Of a stretch of DNA of 64,000 nucleotides, positions 56,885 through 64,000 are shown piece after piece. The stretch is from DASUPK01 sp963819715 (GTDB taxonomy: Bacteria > Actinomycetota > Thermoleophilia > Solirubrobacterales > 70-9). Position 1 is the first letter of the stretch, and each line of letters opens with the position of its first letter. The notes beneath the pieces were generated by a model. That model was given only the letters and a program-made list of their open reading frames with translations. It ran no database searches and had not been told where the DNA came from. The position numbers were made by a program, and so were the translations under genes. The stretch lies in assembly GCA_963819715.1 (NCBI GenBank), contig CAWFXE010000006.1, positions 1 through 64,000 on the forward strand. The letters are read 5' to 3'.

Positions 56885-59338
56885 GTGCAGGTGAGAGGGA
56901 GCTCGAAGCTGGCAGTGGTGTCCGCCTCGCTCGTCGCGATCGGGGCGCCCGTACTGCTGCTGCCTGCCGGGGCGGGCGCGGGGAGCCACAAGCACCGCGG
57001 CGCCACGCGGATCAAGCCCCTGGGGACCACCCAGAACACCCTGCTGCGGCGCGGCCTGCGCGTCCGGCTGGCGAAGAACCACAAGAAGAGGCTGAAGGTC
57101 AAAGCCACCTCGACCACCTTCGACGACCCGACGCCGGCGCCGCTGACGAAGGTCGGCCGCGCCAGAGGGCGCCACAAGCGCATCGTCAAGCTGAAGCTCA
57201 CCGCCGCCGGCAAGGCGGCCGTGGCGAGCTGCGAGGCGCGCGAGATCCGGGTCCGGGCGGGCAAGCGGCGGGCGACGGCCGCCCTGAAGCGGGACAGCGC
57301 CGCCTGCAGCCCGAAGCCGATCGACCTGAGCCGGGCGGCCGACTGCGACTTCATCGGCCACCAGCAGGGGCCGCTGTGCCTCCTGCCGTTCCCGGACGAC
57401 TATTACGCGGTCCCCGACCCCTCGACTGCGACCGGCCGCAGGATCGACCTGCACGCGGGCGGGATGCCGAAGAACGCCTCCAGCGTCCCGATCGATCCCT
57501 CGGCCTACAACCTGAATGACGGCTTCAGCCCCGGGGCGGGGGTGGTCGTCCGGGTGCCCGGCCTGGACGACCCGGCGGCGCTGCAGCAGACGAACGCGGT
57601 CCCGATCAACCACCTGGGTCGCTTCTCCGAGCCCGACCAGCCGATCGTGGTGATCGACGCGACGACGGGCCAGCGCTGGCCGATCTGGGTGGAGATCGAC
57701 TCCAACGCGAGCGGCCCGTCCACGACCGCGCTGGAGATCCACCCCGCGGTGGACTTCGCGTCGGGCCACCGCTACGTCGTGGCGATGCGCAACCTGAAGG
57801 ACTCCGCGGGCCAGACGATCCCGGCCCCGGAGGGCTTCCGCTACTACCGCGACCAGCTCGCCTCGAGCCAGGACCCGATCAACGCTCAGAGGACGCGGTT
57901 CGAGTCGATCTTCAGCACCCTCAGGGGAGCGGGGATCAGGCGGTCGAACCTCTATCTGGCCTGGGACTTCACCGTCGGGACCGACGAGAACATCGCGGCC
58001 CGGGAGCTCCACATCCGCGACAACGCCCTGGCGACTCTGGGCGACACCAGCCCGGGGAACGGCACGTTGGACGGGAGCGCGCCGTCGTTCTCGGTCGGCA
58101 CGGTCGATTCGAACCCCTCGACCGACATCGCCCGCCGGGTGCGCGGGACCTACACGGTCCCCTGCTACCTGTTCCCGAGCTGTGCGGCCGGCGGCTCGTT
58201 CCACCTGGGGTCCAACGGGCTGCCGATCCGCAACGGCGACTGGACCGCGAACTTCGACTGCATCATTCCCCACAGCGCGGTGGACGTCAGCCCCGCCCCC
58301 GGTCGCCCCGCGATCTACGGACACGGCCTCTTCGGCAGCGCCTCGGAGGTCTTCAACGCGGACATCCAGCAGCAGCTCGCCAACACCTACGACTTCGTCC
58401 TCTGCGCGACCGACGAGATCGGCATGTCGAACAGCGACCTCGCCAACACGGCGGGGATCCTCGCCGACCTCTCCAAATTCGCCCAGCTGGCCGACCGCCT
58501 CCAGCAGGGCCTGCTCGACGAGATCTTCCTCGGCCGGCTGATGGCCATGCCGGGCGGCTTCAGCAGCGACGTCGCCTTCCACGCGGACGGGAGCACACTC
58601 GGAAGCGATCCCGTGATCGACACCTCGAACCTCTACTACCAGGGCTCGAGCCAGGGCGGGATCATGGGCGGCGCCCTGACCGCTGTGGACCCCGACTTCA
58701 CGCGGTCGGTACTCAACGTCCCGGCGATGAACTACTCGGTCCTGCTGCCGCGCTCGGTCGACTACGACTCCTTCGCCCTGATCTTGAACGGCGCCTACAC
58801 CGACCCGCTCGAGCGGCCCCTGCTGCTCTCGCTGATCCAGATGCTCTGGGACCGCGGCGAGCCCGACGGCTACGCCCACCGCATGACGAGCAACCCCTTC
58901 CCCGGGAGCCCGGCGCACAAGGTGCTGATGAACATCGCGCTCGGAGACCACCAGGTGACCAACTTCCAGGCCGACGTCGAGGCCCGGACGATCGGAGCCG
59001 CCACGCACACGCCGATCCTCGACCCCGGGCGCTGGCCAGATCACGACATCCTCTGGAACGTCCCCGCAATCACCTCCTACCCGTTCGACGGCTCCGCCGC
59101 GATCTACGGAGACATCGGGCCGGTTCGCTCGAACCCGAGCCCGCCACCGGACACCATCGGTGTGCCCCCGCCCCCCTTCACCAACACGCCAAACCGAGGC
59201 GGGGAGGATCCGCACGGAGCGCCGCGGGGAGCGCCGCAAGCCCTCCAGTTGATCTCCGACTTCCTCCAGCCGAGCGGTGCGATCACGAACGTCTGTGGCG
59301 CAAGCCCCTGCTACGCCGGCGGCTACACGGGCCTGTAA
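56885..59338 (+). CDS. Large secreted alpha/beta-hydrolase-like protein
   Basis: Protein of 817 aa (GTG start at 56885 or 56891) with a signal peptide (LAVVSASLVAIGAPVLLLPAGAGAGS). A basic segment of about 110 residues resembles one beta-sandwich repeat; the main body runs from about residue 145. The body contains IYGHGLFGSASEVF, a hydrophobic core and the nucleophile elbow YYQGSSQGGIMGGAL near residue 585 (G-x-S-x-G), indicating a serine hydrolase of the lipase/esterase fold. Several Cys suggest disulfides. Substrate unknown. It overlaps the convergent trypsin-like gene by 16 bases. Confidence 0.7.
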   Translation: MQVRGSSKLAVVSASLVAIGAPVLLLPAGAGAGSHKHRGATRIKPLGTTQNTLLRRGLRVRLAKNHKKRLKVKATSTTFDDPTPAPLTKVGRARGRHKRIVKLKLTAAGKAAVASCEAREIRVRAGKRRATAALKRDSAACSPKPIDLSRAADCDFIGHQQGPLCLLPFPDDYYAVPDPSTATGRRIDLHAGGMPKNASSVPIDPSAYNLNDGFSPGAGVVVRVPGLDDPAALQQTNAVPINHLGRFSEPDQPIVVIDATTGQRWPIWVEIDSNASGPSTTALEIHPAVDFASGHRYVVAMRNLKDSAGQTIPAPEGFRYYRDQLASSQDPINAQRTRFESIFSTLRGAGIRRSNLYLAWDFTVGTDENIAARELHIRDNALATLGDTSPGNGTLDGSAPSFSVGTVDSNPSTDIARRVRGTYTVPCYLFPSCAAGGSFHLGSNGLPIRNGDWTANFDCIIPHSAVDVSPAPGRPAIYGHGLFGSASEVFNADIQQQLANTYDFVLCATDEIGMSNSDLANTAGILADLSKFAQLADRLQQGLLDEIFLGRLMAMPGGFSSDVAFHADGSTLGSDPVIDTSNLYYQGSSQGGIMGGALTAVDPDFTRSVLNVPAMNYSVLLPRSVDYDSFALILNGAYTDPLERPLLLSLIQMLWDRGEPDGYAHRMTSNPFPGSPAHKVLMNIALGDHQVTNFQADVEARTIGAATHTPILDPGRWPDHDILWNVPAITSYPFDGSAAIYGDIGPVRSNPSPPPDTIGVPPPPFTNTPNRGGEDPHGAPRGAPQALQLISDFLQPSGAITNVCGASPCYAGGYTGL

Positions 59339-60153
59339 CCGGCAGCTCTTTGGATGAACCCGAGCCGGTCCGCGACTCGAGCGTAGATGCTCGCTCCGCG
59401 CAGTCCGCAGGGGAATACGCCCGAGCTGACGGCGCCGATCAGGCGGGGGCCATTCGGGGTGTCGGCGACGAGCGGGCCGCCGCTGTCGCCCTCGCAGGAG
59501 GTGGACCGGTAGGGCAGCCGGCTGTGGGTGCGGCGGATCCGCTTCCCCAGCGCGCAGATCATCGAGGCCTGCATGAAGCCGACCGACTTGACGTAGGAGC
59601 GGTCGCACTTGCGTGCGCGATAGACGCGCTCCTTCGTCGTCTTCAGCCGCCGGGCGACATTGAATCCCCAGGCGCTGCGGGTTCCCCAGCCTCCGGAGCG
59701 GACGATGCTGCCGGGCTTGGTCGCTGCCTTGGACTCGGCTCGGGTGGCGAGGACGATCGGCTCGGCGTCGGGCGGGCTCGCCAGGGTCAGAACCGCGAAG
59801 TCGTGTGAGTCCTTGTGCCCGTTGTATGCGGGGTCGACGTCGACGCCGGTTACCTTGATGCGGGGCGGCCGGCGCTTCGCCGTGATCCAGGCGCTGCCGG
59901 CCAGAACCGAGAGCCGCTTGCGCTTGCCCCTCTTTACGCAGTGTGCCGCGGTCAGCACCTTGGTCGGCGCGATCAGCGAGCCGCCGCAGATGAAGCGGCG
60001 CTTCTGGGTGAGCGCGACCGCGAACTGCCAGCCGGCGGCGTTGGCCTTGCCGCCGCCGACGATCCGAGGGGAGGAGCCAGCGGCGCCGGATGCAAGTACC
60101 AGGACGGTGCCGCAGAGCGCGAGGTATGCGGCGGTGATTGACGGCTTCGCCAT
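59323..60153 (-). CDS. Secreted trypsin-like serine protease (S1)
   Basis: Protein of 276 aa beginning MAKPSITAAYLALCGTVLVL, a signal peptide cleaved near ASGAAGS. Mature chain begins close to RIVGGGKANAAGWQFAV. The triad is His in LTAAHCV, Asp in DSHDFAVLTL and Ser in CEGDSGGPLV; the residue six before the Ser region (TSCEGDSGG) leaves the S1 pocket unclear. Cys pairs support disulfides. The first codons and the leader lie within the repeat at 60139-60240, which fixes the ATG at 60153 as start; the frame upstream to 60213 is repeat, not protein. Confidence 0.87.
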   Translation of the reverse strand: MAKPSITAAYLALCGTVLVLASGAAGSSPRIVGGGKANAAGWQFAVALTQKRRFICGGSLIAPTKVLTAAHCVKRGKRKRLSVLAGSAWITAKRRPPRIKVTGVDVDPAYNGHKDSHDFAVLTLASPPDAEPIVLATRAESKAATKPGSIVRSGGWGTRSAWGFNVARRLKTTKERVYRARKCDRSYVKSVGFMQASMICALGKRIRRTHSRLPYRSTSCEGDSGGPLVADTPNGPRLIGAVSSGVFPCGLRGASIYARVADRLGFIQRAAGYRPV

Positions 60154-60240
60154 CAGATCGCGGCCCCAAGCGGCCGCCCCACATAACCGCTCAGGGCTCC
60201 GCCCTTCGCTCATCAGAGGGCGGCCTGGTGGCCGCTAGGG
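60139..60240. repeat. Intergenic hairpin repeat, copy 2
   Basis: Shares with 23335-23438 a 44-base block (two mismatches) and the 19-base end GCGGCCTGGTGGCCGCTAG. In minus orientation it forms the leader and first five codons of the trypsin-like protease gene. The upstream hypothetical gene ends inside it. The middle differs from copy 1 and holds a GGGC/GCCC hairpin. Confidence 0.7.
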
Positions 60241-61093
60241 CCCCGTATCGCTCGCGCATGAACTCGAGGGCGGCGCGCCGGTGGTCGTCGGCCGCCATCA
60301 ACTCGGAATAGGTCAGCTCGGCGCCATTGAAGCCGGCCGCGTTCCAGAGCTCGCCGGAGACCTCCGCGGTCCAGGGGCCGACGTAGAAGTACGGCTCTTC
60401 ATGGCCATCGTCGCCCGGAGAGGCGCCGAAGTTGGCGCGCTGTCCCGCCGCCTCGGATCCGAGCTCGATCGCGAGGTCGAAGTGCTCCGGCCAGAGCTGA
60501 ACGATGGAGGGATCCCCCTCGGGCTCGTCGGCCCGGAGCTGCTCCAGCACCGAGCAGGCCAGTCCATAGAAATCGCCGAGCGCCGTGGCGGCGGCGATGT
60601 CGACGCCGGGAAGCGGTTCACGCGACTCCTCCTTGCCTCGCTGGCGGACGAGCTCGCCGTGCTCGACCCGGACCTGGCATTCCGCGCCGTCCTGCTCGAA
60701 GAAGGGTGTGCCGAAGCCGCCGCGGGTGTAGCGCAGCGCGATCTCGTTCTCCGGCATTCGCGCCGGGGCGACGACCGCCTCGGCGATCTTGTGGAGCGCG
60801 ATCCGCGTCTCGGGGAACGACGCCGGCAGTGGCTCGAGCTGCTTCCAGGCGCCGAGCCAGCGATCGGCGCACCAGGGGGCCAGGTCCGGCTCCTCGCGGG
60901 CGATGTCGTCCCAGGTGAGATCGCCGCGGTTGTGGACCGGCGAGACGAGCTCGCGTCCCTCCGGCACCTCGCCCGGATCGACCGGGTCGTCGGCGAACGG
61001 AGGCTCCGAGATGGCCGGCGGCGACGGCTCGAGCACGCGCGCCTCGTAATCGCCGCCCAGCCTGTCCTCGGCCTCAGCCCTCGGATTCGCCAT
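60191..61093 (-). CDS. Conserved hypothetical protein (300 aa)
   Basis: Soluble acidic protein with no signal peptide. I do not recognise a family. Order seen: an acidic proline-rich N-terminus (to about residue 55), then NRGDLTWDDIAREEPDLAPWCADRWLGAW, IALHKIAEAVVAPARM, a beta-rich middle (IALRYTRGGFGTPFF, EQDGAECQVRVEHGELV) and a C-terminal half with LWPEHFDLAIELG, PYFYVGPW and W-N-A-A-G-F. The pattern of Trp/Tyr-rich strands suggests a substrate-binding beta sandwich. It lies upstream of the trypsin-like gene on the same strand. Confidence 0.65.
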   Translation of the reverse strand: MANPRAEAEDRLGGDYEARVLEPSPPAISEPPFADDPVDPGEVPEGRELVSPVHNRGDLTWDDIAREEPDLAPWCADRWLGAWKQLEPLPASFPETRIALHKIAEAVVAPARMPENEIALRYTRGGFGTPFFEQDGAECQVRVEHGELVRQRGKEESREPLPGVDIAAATALGDFYGLACSVLEQLRADEPEGDPSIVQLWPEHFDLAIELGSEAAGQRANFGASPGDDGHEEPYFYVGPWTAEVSGELWNAAGFNGAELTYSELMAADDHRRAALEFMRERYGALAATRPPSDERRAEP

Positions 61094-61166
61094 CAGCTCT
61101 GAACCCTAGACCGCTCGACCACGCGCTCTGGGTGTAACGCATCGCAATTTGACGTGACTCGTCGGC

Positions 61167-61667
61167 ATGAAGATCAAGCTCCTCCCGATCGTCGTGGCCG
61201 CAGCCGCCGGTCTCGCCGCCTGTGGCTCCTCGACGTCGACCGCCAAGGACGACTCGGCTGCCTCCGCTGCTCCGGCCGCGACCGTCAGCGCCAAGGGCCC
61301 GAAGCTCCGGATCGTCGGCAGCGACTACGGGCAGATCCTCGCCAGCAGCCGGGGCAGGGCGCTCTACCTGTTCACCGCCGACACCGGGAAGGCCAGCAAC
61401 TGCTCCGGCGACTGCGCCACCGCCTGGCCACCGTACATCGTCAAGCGCAAGCCGGTTGCGGGGTCCGGCGTCAAATCCGGCCTGATCGGCACCAGCAGGC
61501 GAAGCGACGGCAGACTGCAGGCCACCTACGCCGGCCACCCCGTCTACTTCTACGAGGGCGACAACGAGCCCGGCGAGGTGCTCTGCCAGGCGGTCAACGA
61601 GTTCGGCGGCTACTGGTACGTGGTCCGCAGCAACGGCAAGGCCGTGGCGCGGTCGACACGGGGCTAG
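61167..61667 (+). CDS. Lipoprotein with secreted repeat (PF03640 type)
   Basis: Protein of 166 aa. Signal peptide with lipobox GLAACGS (Cys near residue 19), then a Ser/Ala linker. The rest carries the two-part repeat of this family: GRALYLFTADTGKASNCSGDCATAWPP and, in the second half, QATYAGHPVYFYEGDNEPGEV followed by WYVV. The repeat is common in actinobacterial surface lipoproteins; no activity is established, though a redox or metal role has been proposed for Cys pairs such as CSGDC. Confidence 0.82.
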   Translation: MKIKLLPIVVAAAAGLAACGSSTSTAKDDSAASAAPAATVSAKGPKLRIVGSDYGQILASSRGRALYLFTADTGKASNCSGDCATAWPPYIVKRKPVAGSGVKSGLIGTSRRSDGRLQATYAGHPVYFYEGDNEPGEVLCQAVNEFGGYWYVVRSNGKAVARSTRG

Positions 61668-61697
61668 GCTCCTCGTCCCAACCCGGGAGTAGTCCCG

Positions 61698-62999
61698 ATG
61701 AGCGTAAGCATCGTCATACCGACGACCATGAAGCGCGAGACAGTGGCCCCTGTCACCGAGGCCGCGGTCACGGCCGTCTCCTCGATGGAGGACGGCGAGG
61801 TCATCCTCGTCCCCAACGGCGCCACAGGCGGGCGGCGGCCGCTGGACTTTCGGTCCCCGAGGTTGAGGGTGCTCGAGTGTCCAGTCCCAAGGCAGTCCGC
61901 GGCGCGCAACTTGGGCCTGAGCGAGGCCCGCAACGACGTCGTTCTCTTCACCGACGACGACTGCCTGATGACCCCCGAATGGCCCGCGGTTCTCGCGCAG
62001 CGGCTCCACGCGGGTGACGCCGCCGTCGCCACGCGCGTGGATACGCGTCATCGGGGCCCGGTGACCAGCTTTCTCGACTACCAGCGGATCTTCCACGCTC
62101 GCCCACTCGACGCATCGAGCGTCGAGTACGCCCTCGGTGCCAGCGTCGGGGTCCGCAGAGACCTCATCCCCACCAGGTTCGATACCGAGCTGGGCCCGGG
62201 CGACGATGTCCAGTTCGGCAGCTCGCTGCGGGATGCGGGATTCTCGATTGCCTATGTCACGGAGGCACCTCCGCTGATCCACCTGTTGCCGGAGGGGCTG
62301 GAGACCATCACCGCTCGCTTCGTCAGGTACGGGACCAGCAACGCGAACCTCTTCCTCGGCAAGAATCGCCCCGAGTTCTCAGTCCCACACGCCACCTCGC
62401 TGTACTCGTCGCTATGCCGCAATGCGCTCGCGGCGCCCCGCCGCTTCGAGGAGATCCCGGACCCCGCCCTGAGGGAGCTTTTCGCGACCTACGAGCTGAT
62501 CTTGCTGGGCTGCTTCCTGGTCGGCTATCTCGGGAGGGCCGGGCAGATCCTCGGCAGGGAGATCCTCCGCACCGACCATGAGGCGCTGGCGACGGGCTGG
62601 CTCGAGATCGAGCGCCGCCTCGAGCCGGCATCTCCCCCGGATCGGGCGTGGGAGCCGCTTCCAGTCAGCGTCGAGCGCTGGTTTGCGCCGCGGGAGGGAA
62701 GGCGCCCGGCGCTGGCCGCCGTCGTCTCCGAGAATCTCAGGCGAAACGCGTGTCTGGCCGAGGAGGCTCGAGACGAACCAGAGCTCGACGCCTGGGCCGA
62801 TCAAAGCGCGCGGCGTGCCGATGGTGTCTGGCACGGCGCGAACGAGATCTGGCTCGAGCTTCAGGAGGGCCGGCTGCCTGCGGAGATCGAGCGGGTGGCG
62901 TCGAGGCTCCGCGCCGCCGGAATCGCCTTCCGGGAGGGCGGCCAGATGATCGAGACGATCGCCCAGGGCACGCTCGAGCCGGCGGTCGCCGGCGGTTAG
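61698..62999 (+). CDS. Glycosyltransferase family 2
   Basis: Protein of 433 aa with a GT-A domain at the N-terminus: VSIVIPTTMKRE, the ARNLGLSEARND helix, and the metal-binding VVLFTDDDCLM (DxD). The acceptor region includes ELGPGDDVQFGSSLRDAGF with the catalytic acid. The C-terminal 180 residues are helical, with one hydrophobic stretch (LILLGCFLVGYLG) that may attach it to the membrane. Probably adds sugars to a cell-surface glycan. Stops convergently on the UDP-sugar dehydrogenase. Confidence 0.82.
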   Translation: MSVSIVIPTTMKRETVAPVTEAAVTAVSSMEDGEVILVPNGATGGRRPLDFRSPRLRVLECPVPRQSAARNLGLSEARNDVVLFTDDDCLMTPEWPAVLAQRLHAGDAAVATRVDTRHRGPVTSFLDYQRIFHARPLDASSVEYALGASVGVRRDLIPTRFDTELGPGDDVQFGSSLRDAGFSIAYVTEAPPLIHLLPEGLETITARFVRYGTSNANLFLGKNRPEFSVPHATSLYSSLCRNALAAPRRFEEIPDPALRELFATYELILLGCFLVGYLGRAGQILGREILRTDHEALATGWLEIERRLEPASPPDRAWEPLPVSVERWFAPREGRRPALAAVVSENLRRNACLAEEARDEPELDAWADQSARRADGVWHGANEIWLELQEGRLPAEIERVASRLRAAGIAFREGGQMIETIAQGTLEPAVAGG

Positions 63000-64000
63000 A
63001 GCCGCACGAGGTTCGACGCCTCGATGCCGCGGGTTACTCCGCGGAAGTCGATGACGAGCGCGGAGTCGTCCACAACGCGCTGGTAGTCGATCGTCGGGTG
63101 CGCGGTGACGATGCAGACCAGATCGGCCGTGGCGAGCGATTCGTTGAGATCGGCTGACGCGAGCTCGAGGTCCTGCAATTCGGGCACGTGCGGGTCGTGG
63201 TAGCCGACATCCGCGCCGAGATCCCCAAGGAGCCGGATGATCTTCAGCGCCGGTGACTCGCGGATGTCGCCGACGCCGGCCTTGTAGGAGACGCCCAGCA
63301 GGACGACCTTGGCGCCCTTGGTCGCCTTGCCCGCGTCGTTGAGCGCCCGCTCGATCCGGCGGACGCACCAGTGCGGCTGATTCTGGTTGATCTTCCCGGC
63401 CAGCTCGATGAACTCGGTGTAGAAGTCGTGTTCGCGCGCCTTGTAGGAGAGATAGAAGGGGTCGACAGGGAGGCAGTGGCCGCCCATTCCGGGTCCGGGG
63501 TCGAAGCGCATGAAGCCGAACGGCTTCGAGGCCGCCGCGTCGATCACCTCCCAGACGTCGATCCCGAGCCGCTCGCAGAGCATCGCCATCTCGTTGACGA
63601 GCGCGATGTTGACCGAGCGGAAGATGTTCTCGAGCAGCTTCGATAGCTCCGCGGCGTCTGGGTTGCTCACCTCGATCACCTTGTTGCAGACGAGCTTGTA
63701 GAGCTCGACCGCGCGCTTTGTCGAATCCTCGTCGACCCCTCCGACCACCTTGGGCGTGGTCCGGATCGTGAAGTCGGTGCGGCCCGGGTCGATTCGCTCG
63801 GGGGAGAATGCGAGGTAGAAGTCCTTGCCGGCGGAGAGCCCCGACTCCTCGAGGATCGGGCGCAGGCGCTCGCGGGTGGTCCCCGGGTAGGTGGTCGATT
63901 CGAGCACGACCAGCTGCCCCTTCTGGAGCACCGCGGCCAGCGAGGTCGCGGCGTCCACCATGTAGCTCAGGTCCGGCTCGCGGGAGTTGGTGAGCGGCGT
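62996..64000 (-). CDS. UDP-N-acetyl-sugar 6-dehydrogenase (WbpA/WecC-like), 5' end outside window
   Basis: The last 334 codons of a nucleotide-sugar dehydrogenase; the frame stays open to the window edge, so about 100 N-terminal residues with the NAD-binding motif are missing. Visible signatures are STTYPGTTRE, FSPERIDPG, the ELSKLLENIFRSVNIALVNE helix and the catalytic cysteine in PGMGGHCLPVDPFYLSYKA. The C-terminal UDP-binding fold has LLGVSYKAGVGDIRESPA. The sequence matches enzymes oxidising UDP-GlcNAc or UDP-ManNAc to the uronic acid for surface polysaccharide, consistent with the glycosyltransferase beside it. Confidence 0.87.
   Translation of the reverse strand, partial: TPLTNSREPDLSYMVDAATSLAAVLQKGQLVVLESTTYPGTTRERLRPILEESGLSAGKDFYLAFSPERIDPGRTDFTIRTTPKVVGGVDEDSTKRAVELYKLVCNKVIEVSNPDAAELSKLLENIFRSVNIALVNEMAMLCERLGIDVWEVIDAAASKPFGFMRFDPGPGMGGHCLPVDPFYLSYKAREHDFYTEFIELAGKINQNQPHWCVRRIERALNDAGKATKGAKVVLLGVSYKAGVGDIRESPALKIIRLLGDLGADVGYHDPHVPELQDLELASADLNESLATADLVCIVTAHPTIDYQRVVDDSALVIDFRGVTRGIEASNLVRL

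Noticed and set aside
56618..60184. Very long minus-strand open frame (about 1188 codons) opposite the secreted hydrolase
   Set aside because: It is antisense to the secreted hydrolase and overlaps the trypsin-like gene, is arginine/proline/valine/glycine-rich without any domain, and arises from GC-rich codon bias. The plus-strand frame has a signal peptide and a serine hydrolase motif.

Overview
The window is high-GC, densely coding bacterial chromosome. Several features point to Actinomycetota, most likely Thermoleophilia (Solirubrobacterales-like): translation-coupled gene overlaps (ATGA, GTGA, TGATG), frequent GTG starts and apparently leaderless starts, a B12-dependent ribonucleotide reductase with NrdR, a lysine/alanine-rich tail on topoisomerase I, MmyB-type regulators, and a type II fatty acid synthesis operon with an InhA/FabI-like reductase and a MaoC-type dehydratase. 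The class-level placement is an inference. I see no insertion sequence, prophage or CRISPR array.

Layout. 1-5 kb: small redox and oxidative-stress genes (AhpD-like, DsbA-like, OsmC-like, quinone oxidoreductase), an RraA-like protein, a CaCA cation exchanger and two decayed gene remnants. 5.2-5.4 kb: a tRNA-like structured RNA with its own terminators. 5.4-6.7 kb: a degenerate GGDEF/HD-GYP protein. 6.9-9.6 kb: CsoR, a palindromic operator and a YHS-tailed permease, forming a copper-type efflux locus. 10-17.5 kb: DUF4389 protein, PhzF, a MerR/MFS pair and an amine-catabolism run (aminotransferase, amine oxidase, MBL hydrolase). 17.5-22.5 kb: a cyclic-di-GMP group (two intact GGDEF proteins, one GGDEF-EAL protein) with a UBP zinc finger and a cysteine hydrolase. 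22.7-31.3 kb: truncated GH16, nrdJ-nrdR with an NrdR box, two MFS transporters around an XRE/MmyB regulator. 31-36.8 kb: hemolysin-III, an ABC exporter, a methyltransferase, a siroheme-pathway gene and a sugar epimerase. 37-44.5 kb: archaeal-type topA, a membrane-anchored histone-H1-like protein, tmk, holB and a two-component system. 44.5-48.3 kb: a VOC fragment, a serine hydrolase, a second two-component system and PsiE. 48.4-48.6 kb: a second copy of the tRNA-like RNA on the minus strand. 48.8-55.8 kb: the fatty acid operon (fabD, fabH, fabG, acpP, fabF, carboxyltransferase, maoC, fabI). 55.7-64 kb: crotonase, tRNA-Thr, secreted hydrolase and trypsin-like protease, a lipoprotein, a GT2 glycosyltransferase and a UDP-sugar dehydrogenase cut by the window end.

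The two most notable observations are these. (1) Two unlinked RNAs (about 5190-5365 plus; 48425-48635 minus) share a type II tRNA-like fold with an 8/4-like acceptor/T-arm, an unusual 5-bp D-stem with compensatory changes, and no U33. In both, a downstream segment is complementary to the anticodon arm and is followed by hairpins; the last hairpin is nearly identical in the two copies. This looks like an undescribed tRNA-mimic RNA family. (2) Five genes, including the usually essential fabH, are broken by apparent one-base indels, mostly in short G/C runs. That suggests residual sequencing error rather than real pseudogenes, and it affects how those genes should be read.
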